A stretch of DNA of 64,000 nt from positions 82 to 64,081 of the forward strand of contig NZ_MORL01000031.1 of the NCBI RefSeq assembly GCF_001870735.1. The letters run 5' to 3'. A program made the position numbers and the translations under genes. The notes beneath the pieces are model-generated. The model worked only from the letters and a program-made list of their open reading frames with translations. It was not told the DNA's origin and searched no databases. The stretch is from Arsenicibacter rosenii. Its GTDB lineage: Bacteria > Bacteroidota > Bacteroidia > Cytophagales > Spirosomataceae. This document shows positions 51,771 through 60,354 of this stretch, piece by piece; within the stretch, counting starts at the first letter, position 1, and the number at the start of each line of letters is the position of its first letter.

Positions 51771-52736
51771 CTAAAGCCGTTCTGATCCGGATGGCTTGGG
51801 TTGGTTAATTTGACGAAAATAGTACAATATTCCGAATGAAAGAACCATTGATACCAAAGCGCCCAAAACCGGAACGGATTCCGTTTCTTCAATATTCACC
51901 GAAACAACCTTTTGCTTATTAAGATAGACCATCAAAACCGTAAACCCGTTATTTACGAAATGGGCCAGTATCGGTACCCACAAATTTCCGGACCAGGCAT
52001 ACAGGTAGCCAAACAGCGCCCCTAACAGCATACGGGGGAAAAAGCCGTAGAACTGGATATGAATAGCACTGAAAATAGCCGCGGCCAGCCAGATACCGAC
52101 ATGCATATTGCCGGTCCACTGCACAAAATTACGCTGTAATACGCCCCGGAAGAGGGCTTCTTCGCCAATGGACGGAATGACCGCAATAATCAGAATGGCC
52201 AGAATCAACTGGCCGGTTGAGCTGAAACTGGTCAGAAATTTGGTCAGGCCGGACAGCTCATCTTCTTTGGCGCGCATCCATTTCTCAACCGGCGCGAGGG
52301 TCTCCGGCAGCGTCAGGTTCTGGTTCCACTCAATCAGCAGGGCATTGAACGGCATAAAAATAATCACAAGCATCACTACCAGCCCAAGCCCTGAAACGGC
52401 AACTAAAGGGCGGTCATTCATGGCCGGAAAGTTACTGCGTTCAAAGACTTTCCGGTAAACGAGTACCGGAATCAGAAAATTGAAGAGGTGATTGACGCCC
52501 TGGGCAATCATCAGCAAAGGCCAGCCGTTGGCGTACCGGCCCGGATTTTTGATCAGGGGCAGCAGCCGGAGCGGCGGGTCCTGACCAAACAGAGGCGACA
52601 GCACATATACAGTGCCATCGGCCAGCAGAGCGCCCAGCGTCATGCCCAGCAACAGACAACCGGTCAGCAATAAAAGGCTGCGCAGCGGGGTGAGGCCGTT
52701 AAATCCGCCCGTAGATGATGTATAGTTGGGTTGCAT
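51771..52736 (-). CDS. CPBP-family intramembrane glutamic endopeptidase
   Basis: A 321-residue multi-helix protein (about eight segments). CPBP/Abi motifs are visible: EEALFRGVLQRNFVQW (motif 1, Glu-Glu and Arg), AAIFSAIHIQFYGFFPRML (motif 2, His) and VPILAHFVNNGF (motif 3, His/Asn). These membrane proteases are related to type II CAAX prenyl endopeptidases and often act in protein maturation or self-immunity. It is the first gene of the operon with DUF2007 and cdsA. Confidence 0.92.
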   Translation of the reverse strand: MQPNYTSSTGGFNGLTPLRSLLLLTGCLLLGMTLGALLADGTVYVLSPLFGQDPPLRLLPLIKNPGRYANGWPLLMIAQGVNHLFNFLIPVLVYRKVFERSNFPAMNDRPLVAVSGLGLVVMLVIIFMPFNALLIEWNQNLTLPETLAPVEKWMRAKEDELSGLTKFLTSFSSTGQLILAILIIAVIPSIGEEALFRGVLQRNFVQWTGNMHVGIWLAAAIFSAIHIQFYGFFPRMLLGALFGYLYAWSGNLWVPILAHFVNNGFTVLMVYLNKQKVVSVNIEETESVPVLGALVSMVLSFGILYYFRQINQPKPSGSERL

Positions 52737-52942
52737 AATTGCGTAAATTTACGGTAGAATTGAGTTTAAGTCTGTTCTGAATCGAAAAAACCTGTCCGGG
52801 AAGTTACTTTAGCCAGATTACAGGATGACCGCATACTACGAATGGTCAATCTTGTAAATCCTGCCGGCAAAACCAAACGCAGGAACGATTCAGCGGGAGA
52901 ACGGTGTTTCGGAGAAACGGGTAGAACCAGCATTAACAAATT

Positions 52943-53956
52943 ATGAGCAACCAGAATAAATCGGTAAAAATCGAAAACATTGACTTAGGTGAGTTTCCAT
53001 TGCTATTGGCTCCGATGGAGGATGTCAGCGATCCGCCGTTCCGGGCGGTCTGCAAGGCAAACGGAGCTGATTTGATGTATACCGAATTTATTTCGTCGGA
53101 AGGCCTGATCCGCGATGCTGCCAAGAGCGTTCAGAAACTCGATATTTTTGAATATGAGCGCCCGATCGGTATTCAGCTGTTTGGCTCCGATATCGAAACC
53201 ATGGGCTCCTGTGCTGAAATTGCCACACGGGCTAATCCGGACCTGATTGATATCAACTACGGTTGTCCGGTGAAGAACGTAGCGTGCCGCGGAGCAGGGG
53301 CGGCCTTGCTGCAGGATATCCCGAAGATGGTGAAGATGACCGAAGCCGTTGTGAAAGGAACCCATTTGCCGGTGACTGTTAAAACGCGGCTGGGCTGGGA
53401 TGATAATACCAAAAATATTCTTGACGTTGCCGAACGGTTGCAGGACATCGGTATCAAGGCGCTGACCGTACACGGCCGGACGCGGGTACAGATGTATAAG
53501 GGCGATGCCGACTGGACGCTGATCGGGCGGATCAAGGAAAATCCCCGGATTACGATTCCGATTTTCGGCAACGGCGATATCGACAGCCCTGAAAAAGCGC
53601 TGGAATACAAAAATCGCTTTGGCGTTGACGGAATTATGATTGGCCGGGCCAGCATCGGTTATCCGTGGGTATTCAACGAAATCAAACATTTCCTGAAAAC
53701 GGGCGAACACCTGCCGGCACCGACCATCAGCGACCGGATTGAGGTCTGCCTGAAACACCTCGACTTTTCGATTCGCTGGAAAGGGGAGCGGGTCGGTATT
53801 TTTGAAATGCGCCGCCATTATGCGAGTTATTTCAAAGGGCTGGATAACTTCAAGCAGTACCGGGCTCAGCTTGTAACGGCCGATACCTATGCCGAGGTGC
53901 TGGCTATTCTGGAAACCGTGCAACAGGTTTACCAGCCGGAGGGGGTTCTGTCGTAA
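52943..53956 (+). CDS. dusB: tRNA-dihydrouridine synthase B
   Basis: A 337-residue FMN-dependent enzyme reducing uridine to dihydrouridine in tRNA. The barrel begins LLAPMEDVSDPPFRAVCKAN. The catalytic Cys115 is in PVKNVACRGAGAALL after DINYGCP. Later motifs are VTVKTRLGWD, LTVHGRTRVQMYKGDADW, FGNGDIDSPEKAL and GVDGIMIGRASIGYPWVF. The length fits the family. The EamA gene follows after 49 bp. Confidence 0.96.
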   Translation: MSNQNKSVKIENIDLGEFPLLLAPMEDVSDPPFRAVCKANGADLMYTEFISSEGLIRDAAKSVQKLDIFEYERPIGIQLFGSDIETMGSCAEIATRANPDLIDINYGCPVKNVACRGAGAALLQDIPKMVKMTEAVVKGTHLPVTVKTRLGWDDNTKNILDVAERLQDIGIKALTVHGRTRVQMYKGDADWTLIGRIKENPRITIPIFGNGDIDSPEKALEYKNRFGVDGIMIGRASIGYPWVFNEIKHFLKTGEHLPAPTISDRIEVCLKHLDFSIRWKGERVGIFEMRRHYASYFKGLDNFKQYRAQLVTADTYAEVLAILETVQQVYQPEGVLS

Positions 53957-54005
53957 GAACTGCCCGTTGCGCCGCTTACGCAATCACTAACATACCACCT
54001 TTCTA

Positions 54006-54920
54006 ATGACTGAAACATCTACGGCAACTACGGTGCCGGCAACCCCTGCCCGCACATGGGTAGCCTGGGCTTTTCTGTGCATCCTCGCTCTGGTCTGGGG
54101 CAGTTCATTTATCCTCATTAAGCGGAGTCTGGACGTATTTTCCTCCCAGCAGGTAGCTGCGGGCCGTATTTTTCTGGCCTGGCTGTTTTTTGTGCCTTTC
54201 CTGACGCACCAAAGCCGGCAGCCCCAAATCCGGACTTCGGTAAAGCAGCGGTGGGTGGTGTTGCTGGCCGCCGGTCTGCTGGGTAATCTGATCCCGGCGT
54301 TTATCTTTGCCTTTGCCGGTGCCCACCTCAACAGTTCCCTCTCGGGGGCGCTGAACTCGCTGAGTCCGCTGTTTACACTGCTGATCGGGGCATTTTTCTT
54401 TGGCCGGAAAATTCCGGGCCGTCAGCTGGCCGGGGTTCTGCTTGGGTTGGCAGGTTCGGTTCTGCTGGTGTTTTTCAGCACAACCGGCCGCTTTACCGTA
54501 AATGCCTATGCGTTGCTGGTCGTCATTGCTACCCTGTGTTATGGCACCAACATCAACCTCATTGGCCGGTATCTGGGGCATTTGCCGTCACTGGTGTCGA
54601 CCAGCTGGATTTTTATGTCCATCGGGCCGCTGGCCCTGCTGACCCTGCTGCCCACGGATGTGTTTCAGCGGTTGTCGGCACCGGGCGTAGGGCGCAGTTT
54701 GCCGGCCCTGCTGACCCTGGGCGTTTTCGGGTCGGGGGTTATGACGATATTATTCAACCGCGTCGTGCAGTTGGCGGGCCCTGTGTTCGGCTCGTCCGTT
54801 ACGTACCTAATCCCGATTGTGGCGTTGTGCTGGGGCATTGCCGACGGCGAGTCCGTTTATTTCACGCAATATGCCGGCATGGGTATCTGTCTGCTGGGAA
54901 TATATCTGACCAACAAGTAG
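54006..54920 (+). CDS. EamA/DMT-family transporter
   Basis: A 304-residue protein with ten predicted helices in two EamA repeats: LVWGSSFILIKRSLDVFSSQ at the start, LNSSLSGALNSLSPLFTLLI at the middle and FGSSVTYLIPIVALCWGIAD at the end. DMT exporters move small metabolites or amino acids across the inner membrane; substrate unknown. The stop codon TAG at 54918-54920 is formed by the first bases of REPIN element 2. Confidence 0.93.
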   Translation: MTETSTATTVPATPARTWVAWAFLCILALVWGSSFILIKRSLDVFSSQQVAAGRIFLAWLFFVPFLTHQSRQPQIRTSVKQRWVVLLAAGLLGNLIPAFIFAFAGAHLNSSLSGALNSLSPLFTLLIGAFFFGRKIPGRQLAGVLLGLAGSVLLVFFSTTGRFTVNAYALLVVIATLCYGTNINLIGRYLGHLPSLVSTSWIFMSIGPLALLTLLPTDVFQRLSAPGVGRSLPALLTLGVFGSGVMTILFNRVVQLAGPVFGSSVTYLIPIVALCWGIADGESVYFTQYAGMGICLLGIYLTNK

Positions 54921-55067
54921 AGCCGCAACATCTTGCGGCTCAGTTCCAGCAGCATCTTGCGGCTCAGTTCCGGCAGTATCCTGCGGCTCGTTTTGCGGAC
55001 TATTTTGTGGCTCGTTTTTTTTGCTATATCTTGCCCTGGCCGGAGCCGCAAGATGTTGCGGCTCTAC
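54917..55067. repeat. REPIN-like element 2 with decaying 24-bp tandem units
   Basis: A 151-bp element with perfect 25-bp terminal inverted repeats (54917-54941 and 55043-55067), each a hairpin GAGCCGCAA-CATC-TTGCGGCTC or its inverse. Inside, a 24-bp unit recurs at about 54931, 54955, 54979 and 55003 (TCTTGCGGCTC, TCTTGCGGCTC, TCCTGCGGCTC, TTTTGTGGCTC), each copy more altered. Stem bases differ from element 1 by A-T to C-G pair changes that keep pairing. Confidence 0.85.
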
Positions 55068-55086
55068 CTTAAACCTCGAAACTACA

Positions 55087-55587
55087 ATGTATCAAGCAAC
55101 CGTAAACGGCGGCTCTCCGCAAAAAATAGCATTCAGCGGCGGAGTGCCGGTTCTGAACGAGGAGCCATTCCACTGGAATCTCGTCCGGCTTTCCGACCGG
55201 ACCTTTCACATCCTGCACAAAAACCGGTCATTTACGGCCGAAGTACTGAGCGTGGATACGGCTGAAAAAACAATCAGCCTGAAAATTAATCAGACGATTC
55301 ATCAGGTAGCGGTGAAAGACCGGTTCGACATGCTGCTGGAGCAAATGGGCATGAGCAGCGCCGCCAAATCGAAACTCAATGATCTGAAAGCGCCGATGCC
55401 CGGCCTGATTGTGAGTGTAAACGTACAGCCCGGCGATGTGGTCGCTAAAGGGGATAGTGTGCTGATTCTGGAGGCGATGAAGATGGAAAATAACATTAAA
55501 TCACCAGGCGAAGGCACCATTAAATCCATCCGGGTGGCTAAAGGCGACCGGGTTGAGAAAAATCAGGTACTTATTGATTTTGTGTAA
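55087..55587 (+). CDS. Biotin carboxyl carrier protein
   Basis: A 166-residue protein from the ATG at 55087 (the frame is open to 55021 inside the repeat element). The N-terminal part (FHWNLVRLSDRTFHILHKNR) resembles the domain preceding the carrier in acyl-CoA carboxylases. The biotinyl domain (about 100-166) has the biotin-acceptor Lys132 in ILEAMKMENNIKSP. It is the swinging arm of an acetyl- or propionyl-CoA carboxylase-type enzyme. The carboxylase subunits are not in the window. Confidence 0.9.
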   Translation: MYQATVNGGSPQKIAFSGGVPVLNEEPFHWNLVRLSDRTFHILHKNRSFTAEVLSVDTAEKTISLKINQTIHQVAVKDRFDMLLEQMGMSSAAKSKLNDLKAPMPGLIVSVNVQPGDVVAKGDSVLILEAMKMENNIKSPGEGTIKSIRVAKGDRVEKNQVLIDFV

Positions 55588-55671
55588 ACGATCATCCGGA
55601 AAGGGACAGCGGGAAAGCCGGTCGAAGGATAAAAAAGCATTATTTGCCTGACTCCTTCCCTGGCTTACCTT

Positions 55672-55700
55672 TTGTCCCTTTTTCCTTTTTCCTATCTTTG
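55672..55700 (+). promoter_or_regulatory. pyrH promoter
   Basis: TTG at 55672-55674 and TATCTTTG (TAnnTTTG) at 55693-55700 with an 18-bp gap, placing the transcript start shortly before the ATG at 55718. Confidence 0.65.
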
Positions 55701-55717
55701 CGGCCAAAATTCCCTAC

Positions 55718-56458
55718 ATGGCTCATCAACTGAAGTATAAGCGAATCCTGCTCAAGCTGAGCGGTGAGGCTCTGGCTGGCGCCGACGGTTCTGGTATCAG
55801 CACAGCTGTTTTGGAGCAATATGCCCTTGAAATCAAGCAAGTCGTCGACCTGGGTGTTGAGGTAGCTATCGTTATCGGCGGAGGTAATATCTTCCGCGGG
55901 GTAACGGGTGAGCGCTCGGGGATCGACCGGGTGCAGGGAGATTACATGGGTATGCTGGCAACGGTCATCAACGCGATGGCAATCCAAAGCGCCTGTGAGC
56001 GCCAGGGTATGTACACGCGGGTTATGTCGGCCATCAAAATGGAACAGGTCTGTGAACCCTACGTACGCCGCCGTGCCGTACGCCACCTCGAAAAAGGACG
56101 GATTGTCATATTCGGAGCCGGAACGGGTAACCCGTATTTCACTACCGATACGACAGCCAGCTTGCGGGCAATCGAAATCGAGGCCGACGTTGTCCTGAAA
56201 GGTACCAAGGTAGACGGCGTGTATACCGCCGACCCGATGAAAGACAAAACGGCGACCCGTTACAACACCATTACGTTTAAGGATGTACTGGAAAAGAAAC
56301 TGAGTGTGATGGACCTGACGGCCTTTACATTATGCCAGGAAAACAACTTGCCGATCATCGTGTTCGATATGAACAAAGGCGGTAATCTGCTGAAACTGGT
56401 CGAAGGCGAGGACATCGGTACCCTGATTACAGTTGATTTGCCGCTTGAAACTGTTTAA
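55718..56458 (+). CDS. pyrH: UMP kinase
   Basis: A 246-residue bacterial UMP kinase (amino acid kinase fold) that phosphorylates UMP to UDP with ATP. Motifs: [68 protein letters not shown] and [18 protein letters not shown]. It is followed after 64 bp by frr, the usual order in bacteria. Confidence 0.97.
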   Translation: MAHQLKYKRILLKLSGEALAGADGSGISTAVLEQYALEIKQVVDLGVEVAIVIGGGNIFRGVTGERSGIDRVQGDYMGMLATVINAMAIQSACERQGMYTRVMSAIKMEQVCEPYVRRRAVRHLEKGRIVIFGAGTGNPYFTTDTTASLRAIEIEADVVLKGTKVDGVYTADPMKDKTATRYNTITFKDVLEKKLSVMDLTAFTLCQENNLPIIVFDMNKGGNLLKLVEGEDIGTLITVDLPLETV

Positions 56459-56522
56459 TGCGTCAGGCATCACGAGCAAACAAACCCTGACGATTGCTGG
56501 CTAAGCATTGATCACTAACAAA

Positions 56523-57083
56523 ATGGAAGAGATTGAATTATTCTTAGAAGACGCCAAAGACACAATGGAAAAGGCGTTGAAGCACCTGACGATTGAGCTG
56601 TCAAAAATCCGGGCCGGACGGGCCTCTGTCAGCATGCTCGACGGGCTTCAGGTTGAATATTACGGCGTGATGTCGCCGGTCAACAACGTTGCTTCTGTTA
56701 CGACTCCGGATGCACGTACGATTGCCATTAAGCCGTTCGAGAAAAAAATGATCGGTGAACTCGAAAAGGCAATCCGGAACAGCAACCTTGGTCTGGCGCC
56801 TTCCAATGACGGCGAAGTCATCCGGCTGAGCATTCCGGTGCTGACGGAAGAGCGTCGGCGCGATCTGGTGAAAAAGGTAAAGCAGGAAATCGAAGTTGCG
56901 AAAGTAAACGTTCGGAATATCCGCAAAGACACCAATGAATCGATCCGGAAACTGACTAAAGAAGGGGTTTCGGAAGACGAAGTAAAACTTGGCGAAGAAC
57001 GCGTTCAGAAATTGACCGATACGTTTATCGCCCGCATTGACGAGGTGCTTGTCGCGAAGGAAAAAGACATTATGTCGGTATAG
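56523..57083 (+). CDS. frr: Ribosome recycling factor
   Basis: A 186-residue factor from the ATG at 56523; the frame is open to a TTG at 56508. It splits post-termination ribosomes together with EF-G. Family blocks: MEKALKHLTIELSKIRAGRA, YYGVMSPVNNVASVTTPDAR, SNLGLAPSNDGEVIRLSIPV and LTEERRRDLVKKVKQEIE. It is co-transcribed with pyrH and followed by a strong terminator. Confidence 0.97.
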   Translation: MEEIELFLEDAKDTMEKALKHLTIELSKIRAGRASVSMLDGLQVEYYGVMSPVNNVASVTTPDARTIAIKPFEKKMIGELEKAIRNSNLGLAPSNDGEVIRLSIPVLTEERRRDLVKKVKQEIEVAKVNVRNIRKDTNESIRKLTKEGVSEDEVKLGEERVQKLTDTFIARIDEVLVAKEKDIMSV

Positions 57084-57094
57084 GAACCGGCTGT

Positions 57095-57152
57095 AACGGA
57101 ATACCATTCGGCTTTACCTGGGGTAGAACAGAATGGTATTCCGTTCTTTTTT
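57095..57152. terminator. Terminator between frr and the FG-GAP gene
   Basis: AACGGAATACCATTC (57095-57109) and GAATGGTATTCCGTT (57131-57145) are perfect, followed by CTTTTTT to 57152. It serves frr and overlaps the 3' end of the convergent gene at 57151. Confidence 0.9.
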
Positions 57153-58272
57153 AATTCTGATAGAAGACCACCAACCCGTCTTTACCGGCCACAACAATGT
57201 CTTTCCTGCCATTCTGCCGCAAATCTGCCACACTCAGGTAAATGCCGGTGCCTTTGCCCGTACCAACCGGACCGAACGCAATCGTCTGCTTTTGAAACTG
57301 CTTCCCGTCCCAGTGAAACAGATAGATCCCCACCGCATCGTCGGAACCGGGGTCGTTGTCGTTATGAGCGCGGTATCGTTTACCGGTCAGGAGCTCTGAT
57401 TTGCCGTCGCCGTCGATGTCGAGCCACTCCATGACGTGATACTGCGAGTTTTTGTCATCGATAGTGTGTTTAAGCCATTGCCGCTGCCCCTGCGCGGGTG
57501 CCTGCTGTTCATACCAGTGCAGCCCGTAACCGTGTGCCTGTCCGACAATCAGATCATTGCGGCCATCGCCGTTAACATCTACCACCAGAATCGGTACGCT
57601 GGCCGACCCGAGCGAAAATTCCTTGTGTAATGTCCAGGGACCACCCTCCCGATTGGCCGGTGCTTCGAGCCAGCCATCACTGACGATAAAATCGCCCCGC
57701 CCGTCGCCGTTGACATCGCCGAAGCCTAACCCGTGCCCCTGCGTCGGGGCCACGTCAGTTTGTTTGAACTGACCCGGGGAGATGAGCTTGAAATATTTCA
57801 GCGGCTTGCCGGGATTGTTGGGCACAATCTCGGGTTTGCCATCCCCGTCGACATCCCAGGGGCGGGTGGTTTCAATGTTGCCGGTTACGGCAAACTCGTG
57901 AGCAGGCCAGGGCTGTTTGGGGTCTGCCGGATTTTCGACCCAGCGCAGGCGTTCGCCCCACCAGCCTCCGGTGATGAAGTCGGTACGGCCATCGCCGTTG
58001 ACATCCATCGGAATCGTCGAAAAATCGTCGTAATACTGGTCGTGGCGTTTCTGGTTACCGATGAGATAACGCTGCCGGAAGGTGGGTCCGGCATACCAGA
58101 AATCACCGGAAACAAGATCCGGCTTCCCGTCGCCGTTTACATCAAAGACACCGACAGATTCATAGCTTTCGGCGGCGACAAAGTAGCGGGTAAAAGACGG
58201 CTGTTTGGCGGGCCCGGGGGCTGCCATCGCCGCAACTGCCAGCGAAAGAGGAAGGAGAAAGGGAATAATCAT
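57151..58272 (-). CDS. Secreted FG-GAP/VCBS repeat protein
   Basis: A 373-residue exported protein (signal MIIPFLLPLSLAVAAMAAPG). It has about seven repeats with calcium-binding DxxGDGxxD loops: DVNGDGKPDLVSG, DVNGDGRTDFITG, DVDGDGKPEIVPN, DVNGDGRGDFIVS, DVNGDGRNDLIVG, DIDGDGKSELLTG and a last degenerate DLRQNGRKDIVVA. This is a complete seven-bladed propeller. It probably binds ligands or carbohydrate in a calcium-dependent way; no catalytic domain is visible. Confidence 0.9.
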   Translation of the reverse strand: MIIPFLLPLSLAVAAMAAPGPAKQPSFTRYFVAAESYESVGVFDVNGDGKPDLVSGDFWYAGPTFRQRYLIGNQKRHDQYYDDFSTIPMDVNGDGRTDFITGGWWGERLRWVENPADPKQPWPAHEFAVTGNIETTRPWDVDGDGKPEIVPNNPGKPLKYFKLISPGQFKQTDVAPTQGHGLGFGDVNGDGRGDFIVSDGWLEAPANREGGPWTLHKEFSLGSASVPILVVDVNGDGRNDLIVGQAHGYGLHWYEQQAPAQGQRQWLKHTIDDKNSQYHVMEWLDIDGDGKSELLTGKRYRAHNDNDPGSDDAVGIYLFHWDGKQFQKQTIAFGPVGTGKGTGIYLSVADLRQNGRKDIVVAGKDGLVVFYQN

Positions 58273-58659
58273 GGGTTACCGTTTTAAGGGCTGCGTTTAA
58301 TAAACAGGTAGGTATTGATGAACGAAAACCTGGTGTTCATGGTTTGCCGTACCATTTAATGGTCATACTCTAAAGGAGCCATGAGGCGAAACATAACGGG
58401 TGACCTATACCGGTTACTAAATGAAAAAGATATAAGTATAGAGGCATTGCGATATTGTTGATTTATGCTTTATAGTTCATTAATGTCCTATTAATAGACT
58501 GTATTTGAGTTTTTTATGTTGATTGTTTGGTTGAAAGATGTAAAAAATATTACGTTCACTTTACCGTTTGATCAAAAATTAATCTTTATTTATATGATAG
58601 TTGTGAGTCCTAACTAAATTTGTGTCGTAATAAAAAAGCCACTAACAATTTGTACTTAA
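58273..58659. other. AT-rich region before the protoglobin pseudogene
   Basis: No intact gene is seen in this 387-bp stretch. A fossil promoter may remain: TAAATTTG at 58615-58622 within ACTAAATTTGT (58613-58623), similar to the MarR promoter half-site. Confidence 0.35.
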
Positions 58660-59240
58660 ATAGAGACAATAAAAGGGTATGACTACGGAAATGTAACTTT
58701 AGAGCAGACATCGGTTGCATTATCTGAATTGGCACTCTTAAAAAAACATTACTGTGGTCAGATGAAGACGATCGGTACCTAAAAATGGCGGGAGAGGTTT
58801 TAAAAAACCAGACTAGTGAGGTATTGGATTTATGGTATGGATATGTTGGTGCCAATGAACATCTGGTTTATTATTTTGGAAAGAATAATTAGCCAAACAT
58901 GGACTATCTCACTGCTGTCAGAGCTCGTTTCGGTAAATGGATTTTAGATCTTTGTGAAAGACCTTATGATCAGGATTGGTTGAATTATCAGCATGAAATT
59001 GCAAAGCGGCATCATAGCCTCAAGAAAAATAAAACAGATAACGTCGATGCAGTTCCGATTATCCACTACCGGTATATGATTGCATTTATTTATCCTATAA
59101 CCGCAACTATCAAGCCATTTTTAGCAAAAAACGGACATTCGCAAGCAGATATTGAGGGTATGCATAATGCATGGTTTAAAGCAGTTACGCTTACTGCTAT
59201 TTTCTGGACTTATCCATATGTAAATGCCGGAGAATTCTAA
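58660..59240 (+). pseudogene. Protoglobin-like gene, inactivated by frameshift and stop
   Basis: The intact 3' part (58899-59240, 113 residues: MDYLTAVRARFGKWILDLCE, HHSLKKNKTDNVDAVPIIHY, FLAKNGHSQADIEGMHNAWF) matches the second half of Bacteroidota protoglobin-domain proteins (about 195 residues). The missing first half is upstream: GYDYGNVTLEQTSVALSELA from 58675, then in another frame LWSDEDDRYLKMAGEVL and DLWYGYVGANEHLVYYFGKNN. Three lesions are visible: ATA at 58660 where ATG is expected, a one-base loss in the A7 run at 58740-58746, and TAG at 58890-58892 where Gln is expected (NNxPNMDYL). Globins of this group bind haem and O2/NO. Two terminators follow. Confidence 0.85.
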
Positions 59241-59419
59241 GCGATCGGCAGAATCTGCATGCATAGCGTTCGATGTCAGGTCCGATGTGAAAGGAACTAA
59301 CTAGAAGCTGGAGAATATAGTGTAAACGATAATAAATAGAATACGCCTTTAATACCAAACTATATCCGCAGGTATGTCCCACTGTAACCTGTAATAAATT
59401 CCTATCGTACTTGTACTGT

Positions 59420-59448
59420 AAGTAGCTACTGATTATCAGTAGCTACTT
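59420..59448 (+). terminator. Terminator after the protoglobin pseudogene
   Basis: AAGTAGCTACTGAT (59420-59433) and ATCAGTAGCTACTT (59435-59448) are perfect, followed by TATTTTAAATT. Confidence 0.75.
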
Positions 59449-59481
59449 TATTTTAAATTACTTATTAGCACTTAAAGCAAG

Positions 59482-59516
59482 ATAGCCTGTCTATAACTGA
59501 CAGGCTATATTTTTTT
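59482..59516 (+). terminator. Second terminator before marR
   Basis: ATAGCCTGTC (59482-59491) and GACAGGCTAT (59499-59508) then A and seven T. A strong intrinsic terminator only 33 bp after the first. Confidence 0.85.
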
Positions 59517-59603
59517 AGATAGAAACAAACAGCGTTTAGATAAAAAATAAGCTTGTTATTATCTCTATTTTGTATTTTGACGAAAGGAGCCTGTTAAATA
59601 GTT

Positions 59604-59631
59604 ACTATATTTGTATAATAGCAAATATAGT
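59604..59631 (+). promoter_or_regulatory. MarR promoter/operator palindrome
   Basis: ACTATATTTG (59604-59613) and CAAATATAGT (59622-59631) are a perfect 10-bp inverted repeat with spacer TATAATAG. The left arm contains the -7 box TATATTTG. The repeat lies 3 bp before the MarR ATG at 59635, suggesting autorepression. A similar sequence is in the TonB receptor promoter. Confidence 0.65.
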
Positions 59632-59634
59632 TCC

Positions 59635-60240
59635 ATGGGAAATTCCGATTTTGATCTTGATTATCAAAATCAAAATACAGAAAGTAAAATCGTAGCCTCA
59701 TTTGAACGATTGGCTCAGGCGTTCAGGGTTTTATTGTGGCAGGAAAGTAAAGAACATGCCTTAACGCCTATCCAGGTTCAGGTGCTGATTTTTCTATTAT
59801 ACCACAGCAAAGAGAAACGAAAGGTAAGTTACCTGGCTGATGAGTTTAATATGGCCCGGCCAACGATCAGCGATGTAATTAAGGTGTTACGGGAAAAGGA
59901 ACTGGTCGAAAATGAAAAAGATCTGGCAGACACACGGAGCTATGTCATCAATCTGACTGAAAGGGGACGACAGGTGGCTGCTCAGACGTCATTGTTCAGC
60001 AAAGACATAGTTACTCCGATTGCCAATCTGCCCTCTGCACATAAAGAAGTGATGCTGATCTCTCTTCTGGAAATAATCCGGGACCTGAATAAGTCCGGTG
60101 TTATTACGATTCAACGGATGTGTATGACTTGTAAATTTTATCAGGTCAGAGAAGACAACCCTCATTTTTGCCAGCTTCTGAACCTGCCTCTTCAGATTTC
60201 AGCGCTTCGGATCGATTGTCCTGAGCATACGATGGCATGA
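59635..60240 (+). CDS. MarR-family regulator with C-terminal Cys cluster
   Basis: A 201-residue protein from the ATG at 59635; the frame is open to a TTG at 59611 inside the promoter palindrome. The MarR winged helix spans about 20-140 (HALTPIQVQVLIFLLYHSKE, SYLADEFNMARPTISDVIKV, RSYVINLTERGRQVAAQ). The tail adds four cysteines, 163, 166, 179 and 195, in CMTCKFYQ...FCQ...IDCPEH (C-x2-C-x12-C-x15-C), suited to bind zinc or an iron-sulfur cluster. This could make it a metal or redox/NO sensor. Haem-protein genes on both sides fit that idea but do not prove it. Confidence 0.9.
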   Translation: MGNSDFDLDYQNQNTESKIVASFERLAQAFRVLLWQESKEHALTPIQVQVLIFLLYHSKEKRKVSYLADEFNMARPTISDVIKVLREKELVENEKDLADTRSYVINLTERGRQVAAQTSLFSKDIVTPIANLPSAHKEVMLISLLEIIRDLNKSGVITIQRMCMTCKFYQVREDNPHFCQLLNLPLQISALRIDCPEHTMA

Positions 60241-60275
60241 ACCATCAATAAATAAATAAGCAGAGGGGAGGTGAA

Positions 60276-60345
60276 TACAGGATTACCGACAACGAAAGAG
60301 CAGCAGTAATCCTGTAGAAAACGCTTACCAATAAAGAAAGCGTTT
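60276..60345. terminator. Two hairpins between convergent marR and DUF4494 genes
   Basis: TACAGGATTAC (60276-60286) pairs with GTAATCCTGTA (60306-60316); then AAACGCTT (60319-60326) pairs with AAGCGTTT (60338-60345). They probably end transcripts from both sides. Confidence 0.6.
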
Positions 60346-60354
60346 GTAAAGCGG

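Noticed and set aside
54931-55014. CRISPR-like appearance of the 24-bp repeats
   Set aside because: The units are directly adjacent with no unique spacers, decay in one direction and lie within an inverted-repeat element. No cas gene is present.
58610-58855. 81-residue minus-strand frame near the protoglobin remnant
   Set aside because: It is antisense to the recognisable first half of the broken globin and has no family resemblance.
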